DNA of 64,000 bases from Limnephilus marmoratus (GCA_917880885.1 OU862908.1:54519819-54583818), one strand, 5' to 3'; shown: positions 34,201-46,700, counted from the stretch's first letter. The notes: a model not told the origin generated them from the letters alone. Numbers and translations: made by a program.

Positions 34201-34907
34201 TATTATAATCCCAAATAGTGAAAACAGTCCGATTCATACACGGTGTCACGATAATATAACATCTGAAAAAGCGTTCATTTCAGTATCACCTGAAGCGTAA
34301 TTTGTTTTGCGTACTAAAGTTCTTTGTTGTGCCGAAGTCACTCGAAAATAGATTCGGTATGAAATTTTACTACACACCCTTTCAAAAAGGGTTATAATAA
34401 TAAAAATAATCTTTGTTTTTTTTAACTCGCCGTTTTTGTGAAAAATCACCTTAAACGATAAACTCATAAGTAAAGTTACGTTCGTACCTCGTTTGCATTT
34501 TTCATTTCAGCAATATACTTTGACAGCTTTCCACCAGTGGGATGGGATGGATAATGATGTAGCTTTATTCAAGGTTTCCAACCCCCTTCAAAAGGTTAAT
34601 ATTAATAATATTAAATAATATTACATATCAAATAATATTGTCGTTTGCCTACATGTTATTGCGTTTAAAAATGTCAGGGATTTTAACAGAATCTTTATCA
34701 CAAAGGATTTTTTTAACGCCGGCGATATTTCTTCAAGAATTTTATTATTAGGTACGTACGAGTATTTTAAGGTATTATTTACATTTTGTTTGAATTATGG
34801 AAAAATTGTAGTTTTCATTTTCGGGTTGTTAACTAAAATTATTGTTTTTGTCATGATGTGAACATAAAATATTATTTTAAACCTAATTAAAACTGTACTG
34901 TGTGGTA
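34201..34907. other. No gene recognised
   Basis: AT-rich DNA up to the 5' break of the LINE at 34908. Confidence 0.4.
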
Positions 34908-36150
34908 GGCTTATGAAATATTCGGATGGCATAATTGGCCAATATCAAACTGGGTTCCGTAAGGGGAAATCTACAACTGATCAAATCTTTTCACTGAGAC
35001 AGATACTGGAAAAAACAATAGAATTTAATGTTGATACATACCATCTCTTCATAGATTTTAAGGCTGCCTATGACACGGTAAATAGAGAAAGACTGTACAG
35101 AGCCTTGGATGAATTTAGTATCCCAAGAAAACTGGTAAACTTAGTAAGGCTCACAATGTCTAATGTTGAGTGCCGAGTCAGAATACAACAGGATCTGTCA
35201 GACACCCTAAAGACCTTCAATGGACTAAGACAAGGAGATGCACTTGCCTGCATTTTATTCATTTAGCGCTGGAAAAGGCCATCCGAAATGCAGGTATACA
35301 AACCACAGGCCATATTTTTAACAAGTCTGTTCAGCTCCTTGCTTATGCTGACGATATAGATATCATCGCACGCTCAGAATATGAACTAAAATCGGCGTTT
35401 AAAAGCTTAGCTACGTCGGCAAGGAACATGGGATTGGTCATCAACGAGGGGAAGACAAAATATATGCCCGTACATGGACGCCAGAAACCACCAAGTATAC
35501 AGATAGATAATTATACATTTGAAACTGTCAACGAGTTTGTATATCTCGGTACTATGGTGACAAATGACAACAATGTATCCAGCGAAATCAAAAGAAGAAT
35601 AGTAGCTGCAAATCGATACTACTTTGGGCTACAGAAGCATATGAAATCTCGCCACCTTACCAGAAGAACTAAAGTCCTGCTTTACAAGACCCTTATACGA
35701 CCTGTTCTTATGTATGGTTCGGAATGCTGGACAATCAGTAAGGGTGATGAAGGAGCCCTAGAAAGTTTTGAAAGGAAGGTGCTGCGAAGGATTTACGGCC
35801 CAGTCTGTGATAATGGAGAATGGCGTATCAGATACAACCAGGAGCTATACGATCTTTACGAGGACCCTAACATCTCCAAGGAAATTAAAACTGGAAGACA
35901 GGTGGGCTGGACATATCCAGAGAATGAGCGAAGGAGATATTCCAAAGCGAATTATGGATGGTGCACCTGGGGGTCGGAGAAGAGTTGGAAGACCAAAGCT
36001 TCGATGGCTGGATGGAGTGGTGAAGGATGCAAGCACCATCGGCATCCGAAACTGGCGCAACGCAGCACAACACCGACAGTCATGGAGGCAGGCTCTGCTG
36101 GAGGCCAAGACCCGACCTGGGTTGTAGAGCCACAGATGATGATGATGATG
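34908..36150 (+). pseudogene. LINE reverse transcriptase, 5'-truncated, two frameshifts
   Basis: Best preserved LINE here. Frame 1 (34913-35264) reads GQYQTGFRKGKSTTDQIFSL, LFIDFKAAYDTVNR and GLRQGDALACILF: RT blocks with the first catalytic Asp in FIDFKAAYD. A one-base shift near 35257 leads into LALEKAIRNAG, then AYADDIDIIAR (YADD at 35344-35355), GLVINEGKTKYM, FVYLGTMVTNDNNVSSEIKR, LIRPVLMYGSECW and RKVLRRIYGP. A second shift near 35896 leads to RWAGHIQRMSEGDIPKR, RRRVGRPKLRWLDGV and a stop at 36126-36128. (ATG)n at 36135-36151 closes the element. Endonuclease and N-terminus are absent. Clade unassigned (I/RTE-like). Confidence 0.92.
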
Positions 36151-36380
36151 ATTAAAAATTTATTAAGAGCTCAAACAAAACAACTGAGATACAAGAAAAA
36201 CGGTTAACCTAACGTAATCTTATTTTGCTGAAAAGAGTCAATTGGAACATGGTAACATTTAAAAAATTGGTTATTGTTAAAACAAATAATTGTAGAATAA
36301 ATAATTTTAGAAAATAAATAAAACTACTTTTTTAAAGGATTTAGGTTTTTTTATAAATTTTGAGCTTAAATATTTTAGCA

Positions 36381-37019
36381 CATAGATTCTCAACCTTTTT
36401 TTACCCACCGCCCACTTTGAGAATGTTTTTTTGTATTTCTAGCGCCCCCCAACTCGATACCACGACGAAGGGGGCGTAATGGGATGCCACGACAGGGTTA
36501 CATTAGCCACAACTGAGATGCGTAATGGGATAGGGAAAATATTTTTGTGGGTGGATGGGGCAAGATAGGATGGGGTGGGATGGGTTTCTTTGGGTCTCCT
36601 ACCGCCCTCCTTTTTTTTTACATGAGTTCCACACAGGAGGCCCTGAGGAACATAATTTCCCTCAGGACCTATGTCACCTTAGGGGATGCTGTGTGGAGAG
36701 TTTTTTAAATAAAAGGAAGGAGAGGAGATTTCTGAGAAGGAAAAGGGTTTAAGGGGTGGGTAGGAATCTGGGGTTCAGTACGTACTGGTCATCCGCCTCA
36801 AAGACCTATAAAAACCTCACCCCATGAACCCGGGCACCCCTGCTTAGTCATCAAACGTTGCGAACCACTTGGGGTGACCTATGGCAGAGGTGTTGGTTAT
36901 CCGATAAAGATACCCATTCCCGCCTCCCAAATTGAAAGTCCCAATTTTCTCTTGGTCTTCTACCGCCCCCCTGAAAGTCTGAAACCGCCCTCTGAAATTG
37001 CCCTCGTTGTGAACCTATG
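36381..37019. mobile_element. hAT-like element carrying a SINE B insertion
   Basis: Left end CATAGATTCTCAACCTTTTT and inverted right end CATAGGTTCACAACGAGG. Flanks TTTTAGCA (36373-36380) and CTTTAGCA (37020-37027) form an 8-bp target duplication with one change. The interior shows CCACCGCCCACTTTGAG, typical of 'caaactttttttaccc' hAT MITEs. SINE B occupies 36606-36940. Confidence 0.8.
36606..36940 (-). mobile_element. SINE family B, short form, nested
   Basis: Poly-T at 36609-36618 then ACATGAGTTCCACACAGGAG, GACCTATGTCACC, GGGGTGGGTAGGAATCTGGG, CCCATGAACCCGGGCACCCC and GGGTGACCTATGGCAGAGG, ending at GCCTCCCAAATTGAAAG. Inserted into the hAT-like element at 36381-37019. Confidence 0.88.
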
Positions 37020-37027
37020 CTTTAGCA

Positions 37028-37935
37028 TAACCATATTAATATACCGTAACGATTTTTTTTTCACATTTTAATGATTTCTATGCCAGTTATAAAACAAAAA
37101 TACCACGCATTTATCGACTGATCAATGTTTTACGTCTTGTTAGAATGAGAAGAATACCATCGCATAATAATTATCTTCAGGAAAGCCCTTTCTGTCCAAA
37201 GGGCCTTTCAAATTGACGAGGAGCTTATCCATACCCTTTGGAACCAAATTCAGTATGTAACTTATGTTCCATTCAGCCCGAAATTGGTTTACCAACAACT
37301 TTTACCCCACTGAGAAGAAGAGAAAGTTAAGATTGGGTAAACCAGCAACAATGTAATATCTCCTTTTGGTCAATTATTTTGTTTTCGCCAAGCGAACAAT
37401 TGGTATAATGAGGAATTTGTATAGAAATGTAATGTAAGAGTAATACGCAGTAATATTTTCTTCTACTTGTACTGAATAAAAGCAGCATGGAAACATAAAT
37501 TAGTTCTTTTGAATTATTTTCTCTTGTTAGATCATCTTATTATTGACTTATTTTTAAGTACCGGCTTTATTTATGGTCAGAAGGACAAGAAGAGTAAAAT
37601 AATTTAAAACGTTTTACGGCTACCTGCTTTAAACATGCCAAAAACGCGTATATTCTTGCACCACAAATGAAAGTAATCGAATAAGTATATCACTACAAAT
37701 AAAAGTAATAGGCATAAAAATCGCTTGACGAACGGAGTCTAGAAACGGTCGATTTTTGGGCTAAAGTTTTTTAATTTTATTTTGTAAATAATTTTATAAA
37801 AAAGAAAAAATTTAATCAGGGGAAACAGTCATAAATAACCTAAGCCGAAAAGTCGTAATTTTTAATATTTTTCATAATTTTTTACTAAAATTATGAAATA
37901 TATATGTATATATTTTTTTAAATTAAATTAAAATT
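37028..37935. other. No gene recognised
   Basis: AT-rich; no shared repeat seen. Confidence 0.4.
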
Positions 37936-38121
37936 AATAAAGAAAGACAAACATTCCCGGGTTACGAATAACCCAACAATGTTTGAAAATCTCCTACTAC
38001 CACCACAGAAAGCCGAAAATATTGCTTGTGTGGTGATGGAGGACTTAGCCAGCCGAGGAATCGAACGCGTGACGCTTGGGTGGGACCCAAGCGCTATGCC
38101 CACTCAACCACTGACCGGTCG
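37936..38121 (-). mobile_element. SINE family C, tRNA-Gly-derived
   Basis: On minus, the head (38121 to about 38045) reads GACCGGTCAGTGGTTGAGTG, then an anticodon arm CTTGG-GTCCCAC-CCAAG (anticodon CCC, Gly) and a B box GCGTTCGATTCC. The body follows with GTGGTGGTAGTAGGAGATTT and TTGGGTTATTCGTAACCCGG. Other copies: 42398-42545 (+), 19265-19384 with 19851-19895 (-). Confidence 0.82.
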
Positions 38122-40228
38122 AATTAACTCATACATTTCTGTGAAAATAAAAAAATACAGTTTTGTGGTTTACCCTTATATTTGTTATAAAGTAATTAAT
38201 AATGTTATTTTTGTGGAGACACAAGTGAAATGATAGGAGAAATTTTTTCAAATCATATATTTTGGTATTCATTATCTTAACCCAATTGTAATAAGAGATT
38301 TTCCACCTTAAACACTAGAGCGATTTTTGCGATATATTGGCGCCATTTTAAATGTCTCCGATTGCTTTTTGGATAAAAAAGGCAATTATCTCCTTGATTA
38401 GGCAAAAAATTGTTTAAAAATATTTGTAGCTCCCACATTTGTTATTTTGGACTTAAAACGAAGCTATTGAAATGCTTTATCTATTATGACCATAGATGTC
38501 GCAAATCCGAACTTCATAGACTATTTTATAACCATTTAAAAAATATATTTTTTTAATATTTTTTTCACGCAAAATTTCTGATCAGCTGTTTACGTTTAAA
38601 ATTAAGTTCTTTTACCATAGACATGCAACTTTCATTATCAAGTATACCTAAAAACGGTAAAATACAGGTTAATTCATTGGCTATGTAGCACTTTAATAAG
38701 TTTTTGTGTCTTCATGTTAAAATTTGAAGACACGATTTTTTTTAAATGGCGAAAAATTTTATAAATGATCTTCTGAAAATGTCGAGCAACGGCGAAAAAA
38801 GTTTTAAAATGCGCTGTCGCTCCATTGGTTAACTAGCTCAATATTTTGAGTTTATTTGTAACCCAGGAATGCTAAACACTAACTGAATGGTTCGTCCGTA
38901 ATTTGCAATGGTTACCACGACATAGTTGTTTTCATTATGACAATACTTATTTTTAATTTCTTTGACCCCATTTCAGCTCTTCACCGCCCCTTCATCGCCC
39001 CGCCGGTAACCACTGGTTTAAGCCGTTTCGTAAAAAAGATTAATCGGAAACGGTGATTTCACATTAAGCTTGGCCTTAACTATTTGATTGATCAATTCAA
39101 CATCAAAATGATATAAAAATGTGATTATTTTTTGTGACGTTGACCATTCGGCACTTTCGTGAACTTCCTGTATACCAAATAAAATTTACATGTATGGTGT
39201 CTTACTTTCAAGCTGCATGACACTAGAGAATATTTCTTCCCTGTCCGATACAATTCTGGATTGTTTTCAGACGGGCAAGGTCAAACATTTACCAACGTGG
39301 AAGGAGTTTTTAAGTCAGCAGGCTAATTAGGTACCAAAAATATGTATAATTTCTTGACAACTTCTCTCCAGTCTTAGGTTTTTGAGCAAGGGCGACATGA
39401 AAAGACAATTTTCTAAACGAATTTATCTGATAAAAGAAGACTGCTTGGAAGGATTAATTTCACGTTTTGGAATTAAGGGCGCGCTTTAATTTTGAAAGTG
39501 GTCACTTGAAAGAAGTTCATGAATAAATTGCACGAACACTTGAAGAAAAGTTTTGTAATTAAGAAATTTAATCCTTCATAGAAGACTTGGCCGTGCATAA
39601 GTTGAAAAATTTAACCAACCTTTTCATATCAGAGGTCAAATTTTGCAGAACTCAGAAACCGTTTTTAAATATTTTCACTGCGAACAATGCTTTCGGAAAG
39701 AGAAAAAAACTGTTTTTGTCTTGTAAAATTAATGTATTCAGTAGCATGAGTGTACAGTGAATCTATATTATTTGAACTAACTTTAATCATTTCAAAAGAT
39801 GTATTTAACATTCAAACAAAATAAATCCTGACAAAAAATACTCCTTGGAAATATGGGCATGTTGACACTTATCAAAAACTAAATGTCTGATCTACCTCAC
39901 TTTAATGTACTAGCTCGTAATCAAAAACGGATCACTTTCATAGCTGATTTTAATAAATTCTGTACAAAATGCCTGGTTGATGAAATTTTTTATGGTATTG
40001 ACAGGCACACCAAAGAAGTTTCATGGTTGATAGTTGAATTTTCACGCAAATTGTGAAATATTGACATAAGTGGTAAACATCTCTGAAGTTCCGAGAACGG
40101 TTTGAATGCTTTTATATAAGTTTCTTAATAAGACTTTTTAGACGTGCCGAATTTTGTGACGTGAGTTATATTCACATTTTTACTTGTTTGGTTTTTCATT
40201 CCGTACGAAATTCGTTCCATGAATTAAT
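38122..40228. other. No gene recognised; possible hAT-like end
   Basis: Near 38975-39015, the inverse of CCGCCGGTAACCACTG gives CAGTGGTTACCGGCGGGGCG, resembling a hAT terminus, but I found no partner end. The rest is AT-rich without recognisable coding. Confidence 0.4.
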
Positions 40229-40440
40229 TAAAATTCGTTGCATACAAAATGTATGAGGAAAAAATTTACTTCATAATTTGTTTATTCCAGAATTTTTCCG
40301 ATATTTTAAAAGCTATTTTGCTCTTCGGGACCGAGACAAATTCTACAAATAAAAGATCATAAAAATCGGTCCAGCCGTTCTTGAGTTATAAATGGTGTAA
40401 CCAGGTGTAACTAACCCGACTTTGTTTTATATATTAAGAA
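40229..40440 (+). mobile_element. RTE-type retroelement, 3' part
   Basis: Matches 27410-27625 (TCGTTGCATACAAAATGTATGAGG-type start, CGGTCCAGCCGTTCTTGAGT, CCGACTTTGTTTTATA). 5'-truncated. Confidence 0.75.
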
Positions 40441-40967
40441 GATTGTTAAGTTATTAATAAATAATTTATTCAAAACAATGATTATATCTACTTAGTTATA
40501 TTTTTTAAATTAACGTTGATTGAAACTATTTGTTGTTGAAAAAATATAATTTTTTTTTATAGGTGTGTTACTATATTGCAAACAAATTCTTACTTGATAA
40601 ATCTCAATTAAGTAGACATATTTTCTTATTTATTTTCGGTTGCCATTTTACCAAAATTCGTATTCTAGGGAACATTCCTAGATTCCCCTCTAGGGAGTCT
40701 CGATTGAATCGATCATAATATCAACGGTTGGTATCGGAAGATATTCAATGATTTTACTTTTGAAAGTTTTTTAAGTATTCAAAACATTATTAAATTTTCT
40801 CAAACTCTCACAATAATACGTAAATGACTAAAATAATTTGTTTTTCTCTTTTGCTCAATCTCTCATAGAATTAATCAGAAATAATAAAATGGTTAGATTA
40901 TAAGTTCTTTTATCGTGACTCACTGCCACCAATAATCTTATATAATCATATTATAATACAACTACCA
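40441..40967. other. No gene recognised
   Basis: AT-rich spacer. Confidence 0.4.
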
Positions 40968-41283
40968 GACCCGGCTACACGTTGCTGTGACTAACGAAAC
41001 ACAACGCCATTACCCAACCTTTGTAAAATCCACACCATCCGCTGGCCATCTGCCCGCTATTGTATATAATATATTATGTTATATAAAATACAGCGCGCTG
41101 CCTGAATTGAATATTTGAATTTCTCGGCTTTTCTCTACTATAATAAGCATGTATTATACATATCAACCTTCCTCTTGAATCACGCTATCTATTGGTGAAA
41201 ACCGCATGAAAATCCGTGACGTAGTTTAAAAGATCTATGCGCACATACATTTTGAGCGTCTTCATTTTATACTATGTAATGAT
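40968..41283 (+). mobile_element. RTE-type short element, second family, near complete
   Basis: Starts CCAGACCCGGCTACACGTTG and ends GAGCGTCTTCATTTTATACT. It contains CTATTGGTGAAAACCGCATG and AAATCCGTGACGTAGTTTAA. It shows the uninterrupted order of the pieces found scattered at 22306-22440 and 22621-22960. Confidence 0.75.
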
Positions 41284-42397
41284 TATGCACATAAAGTAAA
41301 AGAGCTTTATATTAATAAAAAAATATATCGTTAAACGTATGTTTACTACGACGCTAAGAAAAACAGGACATTTACTTCAAATCGCTTATTTTGTGAATTT
41401 GATAATATAACTATCGTATCATTGAAGTAATCCACACAAATTTTTCAGGTTATCATTAGGTATACGATATTTTAGTAATTTATGTTCAAAATTCAATTAA
41501 ATTTCTTATACAATGATCTTGACGGACAAACCCCAGACCCCGCATGGTAACCCTTTACGAAGGTTCAAATTTCTAATTTCTAACTTTATTGCACATTAAA
41601 AGCATGATTTAAATTTTCGCGTCACACTTGACTGCATCTGAATTGCGAAAATTCAATGAATAAATAGGGCAAGAGCATTCCATGGAAATATTTCCCTAGT
41701 CCTAAGTAGTTTTCTAATAAACTAGGTCGGAAGTAGCGGGCTATATTGTATTGAGGCTTTCCCGCCCCGGGGATAGTTCGGATGGCTTTAGCCTGATGCA
41801 ACTTAACGAATTCATGAAACTACTAGAGGACTTACTACAATTTTTTCTGGTATTAAAGAGAGAAAACTTTAACTTGACCATTTCTCTCGCTGACCTTCTA
41901 CTTAATATTTTCATCCCCTTACTTTGTATTGTAAGCATTGAAACGAGATAAGAAACAATACTAATTGTATAATAAATGAATTATGCTATTGTTTTTTTAT
42001 TGTTTCCTTCCACGGAATTATTATTTACATTTCAACTTTAGCAATGTGGGTTGTTTATATATTTGGAGGGTTTGACAGTTTACAAGCCTTGCCACATCGG
42101 GAAACTGTCACTGTGTTGTGAAGGTTTTCAATAATAACTCTTGATTAACACGAGTCAAATATATTTACTTTGAAACTTTACGTTACAATAAGTTAGCACA
42201 GATTTAACAATTATCTCGCTTAGAGGAAAAGCAGGCAGACGGAACGAACGTTGAAACCGGAATAAGTTTGCATCGTCATGCTTTAGACCGGAGAGCGGTG
42301 CCCGGTGATACCAGTCTGTAAAATCGAATTTGAATAATCTTTTTAACATAATAAGAACAACATAAGGTAATATTTTGAAAGAACAATATTATAATTT
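41284..42397. other. No gene recognised
   Basis: AT-rich; overlapping 65-codon frames on both strands at 41741-41951 show no known motif. Confidence 0.4.
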
Positions 42398-42545
42398 GAC
42401 CGGTCAGTGTACCACTCAGGCGTCGCGTATTAAATTCCTCGGCTGGCTATGTCCTCCATTACGACCAAAGCAACATTTTTCACGTACTCAAGTGGTAGCA
42501 GGAGATTTTCAAATACTGTCGTAACTTGGGAATGTTTGCCTTCTT
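42398..42545 (+). mobile_element. SINE family C, diverged copy
   Basis: GACCGGTCAGTGTACCACTC, TTAAATTCCTCGGCTGGCTA, GTCCTCCATTACGACC, GTGGTAGCAGGAGATTTTCA follow the family order. The anticodon arm is deleted. Confidence 0.7.
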
Positions 42546-43699
42546 TTAAAAAAATAATTAAAAATTAAAAAAATAATATTGATATTTCTTACAAATAATG
42601 GGTATCTACTAAGCTGGAAAAAAAACATTATTTTATTGTAAGCATGTAGGTGTGTGATTTGAAATAATATATTAAGCTATTCATTTTAAAAGGCCAACGA
42701 TGATAAGAGAAAAAAATACATATTGTGCTATTAATTTAGAGAAGACAGAGATGAAAAAACAATGTTGTCAATCTCGACTAACACAAATAATTTAACAATA
42801 TTATATATATATGAAGGAGATGACTTTATACGTTCTGGAAGGCTATTGATAGATACATATGACTTTTTTGACCAAAAGAAGATTTGGTTTGATTTCCCAC
42901 AAAGTTCAGAACAGAGCCAATTCGAGTAGTATGCTGCAATTGCAATACTAATTTTTATATAATCTGCAAAGCGTTTCAACTTATTTGCATTAATGACATT
43001 ACATTCCTTTTGAAGTAAATGAGTCAGATATCAAAATATTTTAAACACAATTTTCACGTGTGAGTTTGATGTATTTTTTTAAAGTGATGATTTCAGCTAA
43101 AATTACAACATTTCATATCACAGTAAACATTTCCAATTATATCGGAATACGTAAACAACTATACAATAATAAACCAATCATTTCCTCTGATACAATAATC
43201 CTAAAGCTAATTAACCTTTCCATTTCAGTTCAGAGTTGGAAAATACAATTTCATTCCCACAATAAACCGATAAACATCGTTATTTGGAAATCATCATGGA
43301 TACTAAACTCGCATTCAAATTGTGTTACTACAAAAATATCAATGCAGCTGATTATTATTTTGCTTTCATCAACTGCATTTTTGAACAATGTTTATTTGTT
43401 GTTTTTAATACTATTGATGATATCAATATATGATAACATGAGTTCCTAAAATTGGATGAGTTGTATTTTTATCGTTATTTGTTCACAAGCATTGTTTAAT
43501 ATATTTTCGACTATATGACTGAACACATTTTGATTTATTATCTTATAATAAGGAACTCCTGTGAAAAATATTCTGGCTTTAAAAAATATTTTCATATAGA
43601 CTTATGATTTGCTGATTCTGAAAATATAAGTTTTATTTAATAATATTAAACGCAGAGTGTTTAAAAAATATTAAAAAATCCATTTTTAATCGGGTCATA
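42546..43699. other. No gene recognised
   Basis: AT-rich. A 129-codon frame at 43060-43449 is hydrophobic and Ile/Asn-rich, as expected from AT-rich DNA; I do not call it a gene. Confidence 0.4.
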
Positions 43700-43940
43700 A
43701 AAACACGCCGTCAAGGTGACGTCACTGTTCGACGTGTCGTGACGTCACCGTAAGGTCATTGTATGAGAATGTATGATATTACACAAGCCATCGAATTAAT
43801 TTATTCTTTTATTTACATACTGTTTATAGAGATTTAGTTGTTGGGTTTATTGAAACATTATTTAGGTCTTGGGAGTATGGTGAATCGTGTGACGTCATCA
43901 GGAGTGATGACGTCACACAATTCACCATACATAAGGTGGT
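43700..43940. promoter_or_regulatory. Cluster of CRE-type palindromes in two hairpins
   Basis: Four TGACGTCA sites lie within about 200 nt: two in GGTGACGTCAC...GTGACGTCACC (43711-43751) and two in a longer inverted repeat from TATGGTGAATCGTGTGACG to its inverse (43875-43931). TGACGTCA is the CREB/ATF-site consensus. The nested symmetry also fits remains of a MITE, so a regulatory role is only possible. Confidence 0.45.
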
Positions 43941-44124
43941 TTTCGGGATGATTTGAAAAATTAAAACTTTGACAATTATTTTAACTATTAAAACTAAATC
44001 TAAAAATAAAAATGAAAATGCAGTTATTTAAGTTAGATGGTCATTAAAAAAAAATAAAAAATCGGACTGGAGTTCTCCATTGCGAATCAGGTCGTCAATT
44101 GATTTTTTTACAAAACTAGATAAA

Positions 44125-44265
44125 CTAACTAACTAACTAATCATCAAAATCAAAATCAAAATCATTTATTGTACAAAATTTTCATTTAGTACAAAAGGTC
44201 GTTATCAGGCCGTTATCAGGCCGTTTCTCCGCAGGTAGAGGTAGGGTAGAGATGAAGGACCGCCT
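44125..44265 (-). repeat. LINE 3' end with (GTTA)n, diverged
   Basis: (AACT)n at 44127-44141 and CCGTTTCTCCGCAGGTAGAG match the (GTTA)n-ended LINE type at 23640-23701 and 53745-53800. An internal 11-nt tandem copy (GTTATCAGGCC x2) is present. Confidence 0.55.
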
Positions 44266-44881
44266 ATGTGTTTTTATTTAATTTAATCGATGTGGGTTTA
44301 TTAATTTTCTAAAAGTTAATTAGATTCCACCCTGAAAATCAGAAATAATGGCTTATCGTGGGGGGAAAGAAATATCGCCACATTAATTTTCGTGGAAACA
44401 AGTCAGTTCTTGAGCTTCAGTTAAATTAACGATCGTAAAGTTTAGGAAAGATTTTCCTACCAAGCGTGTAACTTTTCTGAGTTCATATAAGAAGAAATAA
44501 ATACGCGTTTATATTTCAATACGTTTTAGAAGCTCAAATAATCAAGGCTGGTTCATTTCGACGAGACCCTTGAAATGAAAAAGTAATTTTCGTTGAATTG
44601 CCAGTTTCGAGGGTTTCGCATTATAATATCTTGTAAAATTTTCCGTTGAAAGTGTATGGAAGAATTAGTTACGATTTTGAATAGCGTATGGAAATCGCTT
44701 GGCGGTCGTTTGGTTTGGATAAAAAAGAAGATTCCTCGAAAATCCCTACTTCAGTGGCTTTATTGAAATGTTCAATATAAAATGCCATAACAAGTATTTA
44801 TCCAGGATAAATTATCACTCTTCAAGAAACCAACTAAGCTTGTAACTATTTTTATTTATTCAAAAATCGCAGTTTTTTTCA
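44266..44881. other. No gene recognised
   Basis: AT-rich spacer. Confidence 0.4.
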
Positions 44882-45245
44882 TAACCCCGCACAGGAGACC
44901 TACGTCATATTTGGGGATGCTCTGTGGAAGGTCTTTTAAGCGAAAGGAAGGAGAGGTAGTTCTGGGAATGAAAAAGGTATGAGGGGTGGGCAGTGGGCAC
45001 GTATCTCGGGATCAATGTGTCAGGAGTGACAGACTTATTAATCCATCCCTCCCACTACAGCGCAAGGCGATGTGTCGAGAGGTCTAGATTACGTCTCCCT
45101 CTACCTGTCTCTCCCGATCCGGCCCGCCACACAGTAGGTGGGCAAGCGCATTCACTACAAAGACCCGGAAAAACCTCACCCCATAAACCCGGGCATCCCT
45201 ATTAAGTTGCCATACGTAGCGAACCACTTGTGACCATGGCAGAGA
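44882..45245 (-). mobile_element. SINE family B, long form
   Basis: On minus it shows the order of the copy at 24690: GGTTCGCTACGTATGG, GGGATGCCCGGGTTTATGGG, the extra block with GCCCACCTACTGTGTGG and CCGATCC..., then the pyrimidine-rich part and CATCCCCAAATATGACGTAG. Confidence 0.75.
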
Positions 45246-45924
45246 TGTTTTTGAGAGCGGTTGGTTTTTCATCGACGTTAAGTTATTTCGTGAAGTAAAT
45301 ACTTGGAAAAATTAAAAAATCTAAGCGAAACACGCTAGCTCATCTCACTGAGTGACTCCAAAATGACTTGATTCCCGATATTAATGTGAAAATACCAAGA
45401 TCTATACTACTGTGTAGTCTACTAACGAAATCAACTTAATTCACATAGCAAAAATACGGTGGACATTTTGCAAAATAGTACTGAAATCTAAGTCAACACA
45501 GTCCTCGAATACGTAATTTAAATGACTTGTAGAGTAGATGACGACCCCAGTGAGCGAGCTGTTAAATCATCCTCCCTGGGTGGAAGAGCTTCCGTTGCTG
45601 TAAGCCTATCATTTCACGAAGAAAAAAGATTTTATATTTTGGCCTATTTTCACGTTTTCAATTAAATTACGTTTGAAATGTATTTGCGTTTCGTTTCAAC
45701 CTAACAGATAAATTAAACAAATGAAAGTCAGCCATTCGGAAACGTTGGTTGGTTGAAATGGCTTTAGTCATGTTCTGCTCTAAACCATCCTTCTTCGCCT
45801 TCTATTTAATGTATTTACATTTAATTACCAGTATTTTAAAAAATATATTTGGGAACCCACTGCGTCAGGGAATATTTTCCAATAACTGAAGAGTATTAGA
45901 AGGTATTTTTTGTAATTAATTATC
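45246..45924. other. No gene; possible SINE A scrap
   Basis: GGTTGAAATGGCTTTAGTCA near 45750 resembles the SINE A body. Otherwise nothing identified. Confidence 0.35.
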
Positions 45925-46290
45925 CACAGGAGGCCCTGAGCAAAATAATTTCCCTCTGAGGCATGTCATCTTTGGAGGTGCCTTGTGTAAGATCTTTTTG
46001 AGGAGAGGAAGGAGTGAACACAGGTCTTGAAGAGACCCATAGTGTAGGAGAGACGAAACACAGAGGCCGGCAAATCGTTCTGCAGCCGAATTTCAGCCGT
46101 CAAATTTCATCCGGCCAATCGACCTTTAGAAGCGACGCGTTCTCTTGTGACCAATGACAATCGTGTTCATATGTTGGAGTTTAGCATTTTTCCAGACCAC
46201 GCACCGGTGCCGAAGGGATCAATGACCAGGTTCCTAGGAGTATCGTCCATTGTAATACAGGTGGAGTTAAGACAGCATACCTACATGTAT
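45925..46290 (-). pseudogene. 3' end of the SINE-B-partner LINE, inverted copy
   Basis: On minus, the sequence reads through a segment equivalent to 3980-4130 (the inverse of GCACCGGTGCCGAAGGGATC), then NDLPASVFRLSY and GLFKTCVHSFLSSKRS, then the tail with CAGAGGGAAATTATTTTGCTC and GGGCCTCCTGTGG. Same element as 3950-4337, independently truncated and more diverged. Confidence 0.8.
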
Positions 46291-46469
46291 TTTAATAAGT
46301 CAGGTACGCTTCATACGTCATACAAATGTCTGTTAATGTTATATTATCGTGAAAACAAGCTAATGGGTCCTAGACAGGGAAATCTATCAAATGGACCCAC
46401 CGTTTCTGCTCAGAGACAAGGGTTTTTCAGGTTTTTGAGAACTCTAGACTAGAGGTGCTTTGACAATAG

Positions 46470-46700
46470 GGCGCATTTGCGATTTTTTTATTTTTTATTT
46501 TTTTTATTAATTGAAAAGCATTTTAAAGTTACAATGTACAACATAATATAATATTAATATTTCCATCACTCTCATAATAAAGCAGCTGCTTGTATTTAGG
46601 AGAGGACAACTAAATATTTTAAAATATATTTAAAACAAAAATATTATTACAAAACGATTAGTAATTTAATGAGAAAATACGATAAAAGTAACAAAAATAT
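46470..46700 (-). repeat. LINE-tail-like AT-rich sequence
   Basis: A T-rich run followed by ACAATGTACAACATAATA and AGGAGAGGACAACTAAATA has the look of the reversed LINE tails at 55680 and 63690. Weak evidence. Confidence 0.3.

Noticed and set aside
38975..39020. Complete hAT element
   Set aside because: Only one terminus-like sequence; no partner end or 8-bp duplication found.
43060..43449. 129-codon ORF
   Set aside because: Ile/Asn/Ser-rich with no motif; expected length in AT-rich DNA of this size is not far below it.
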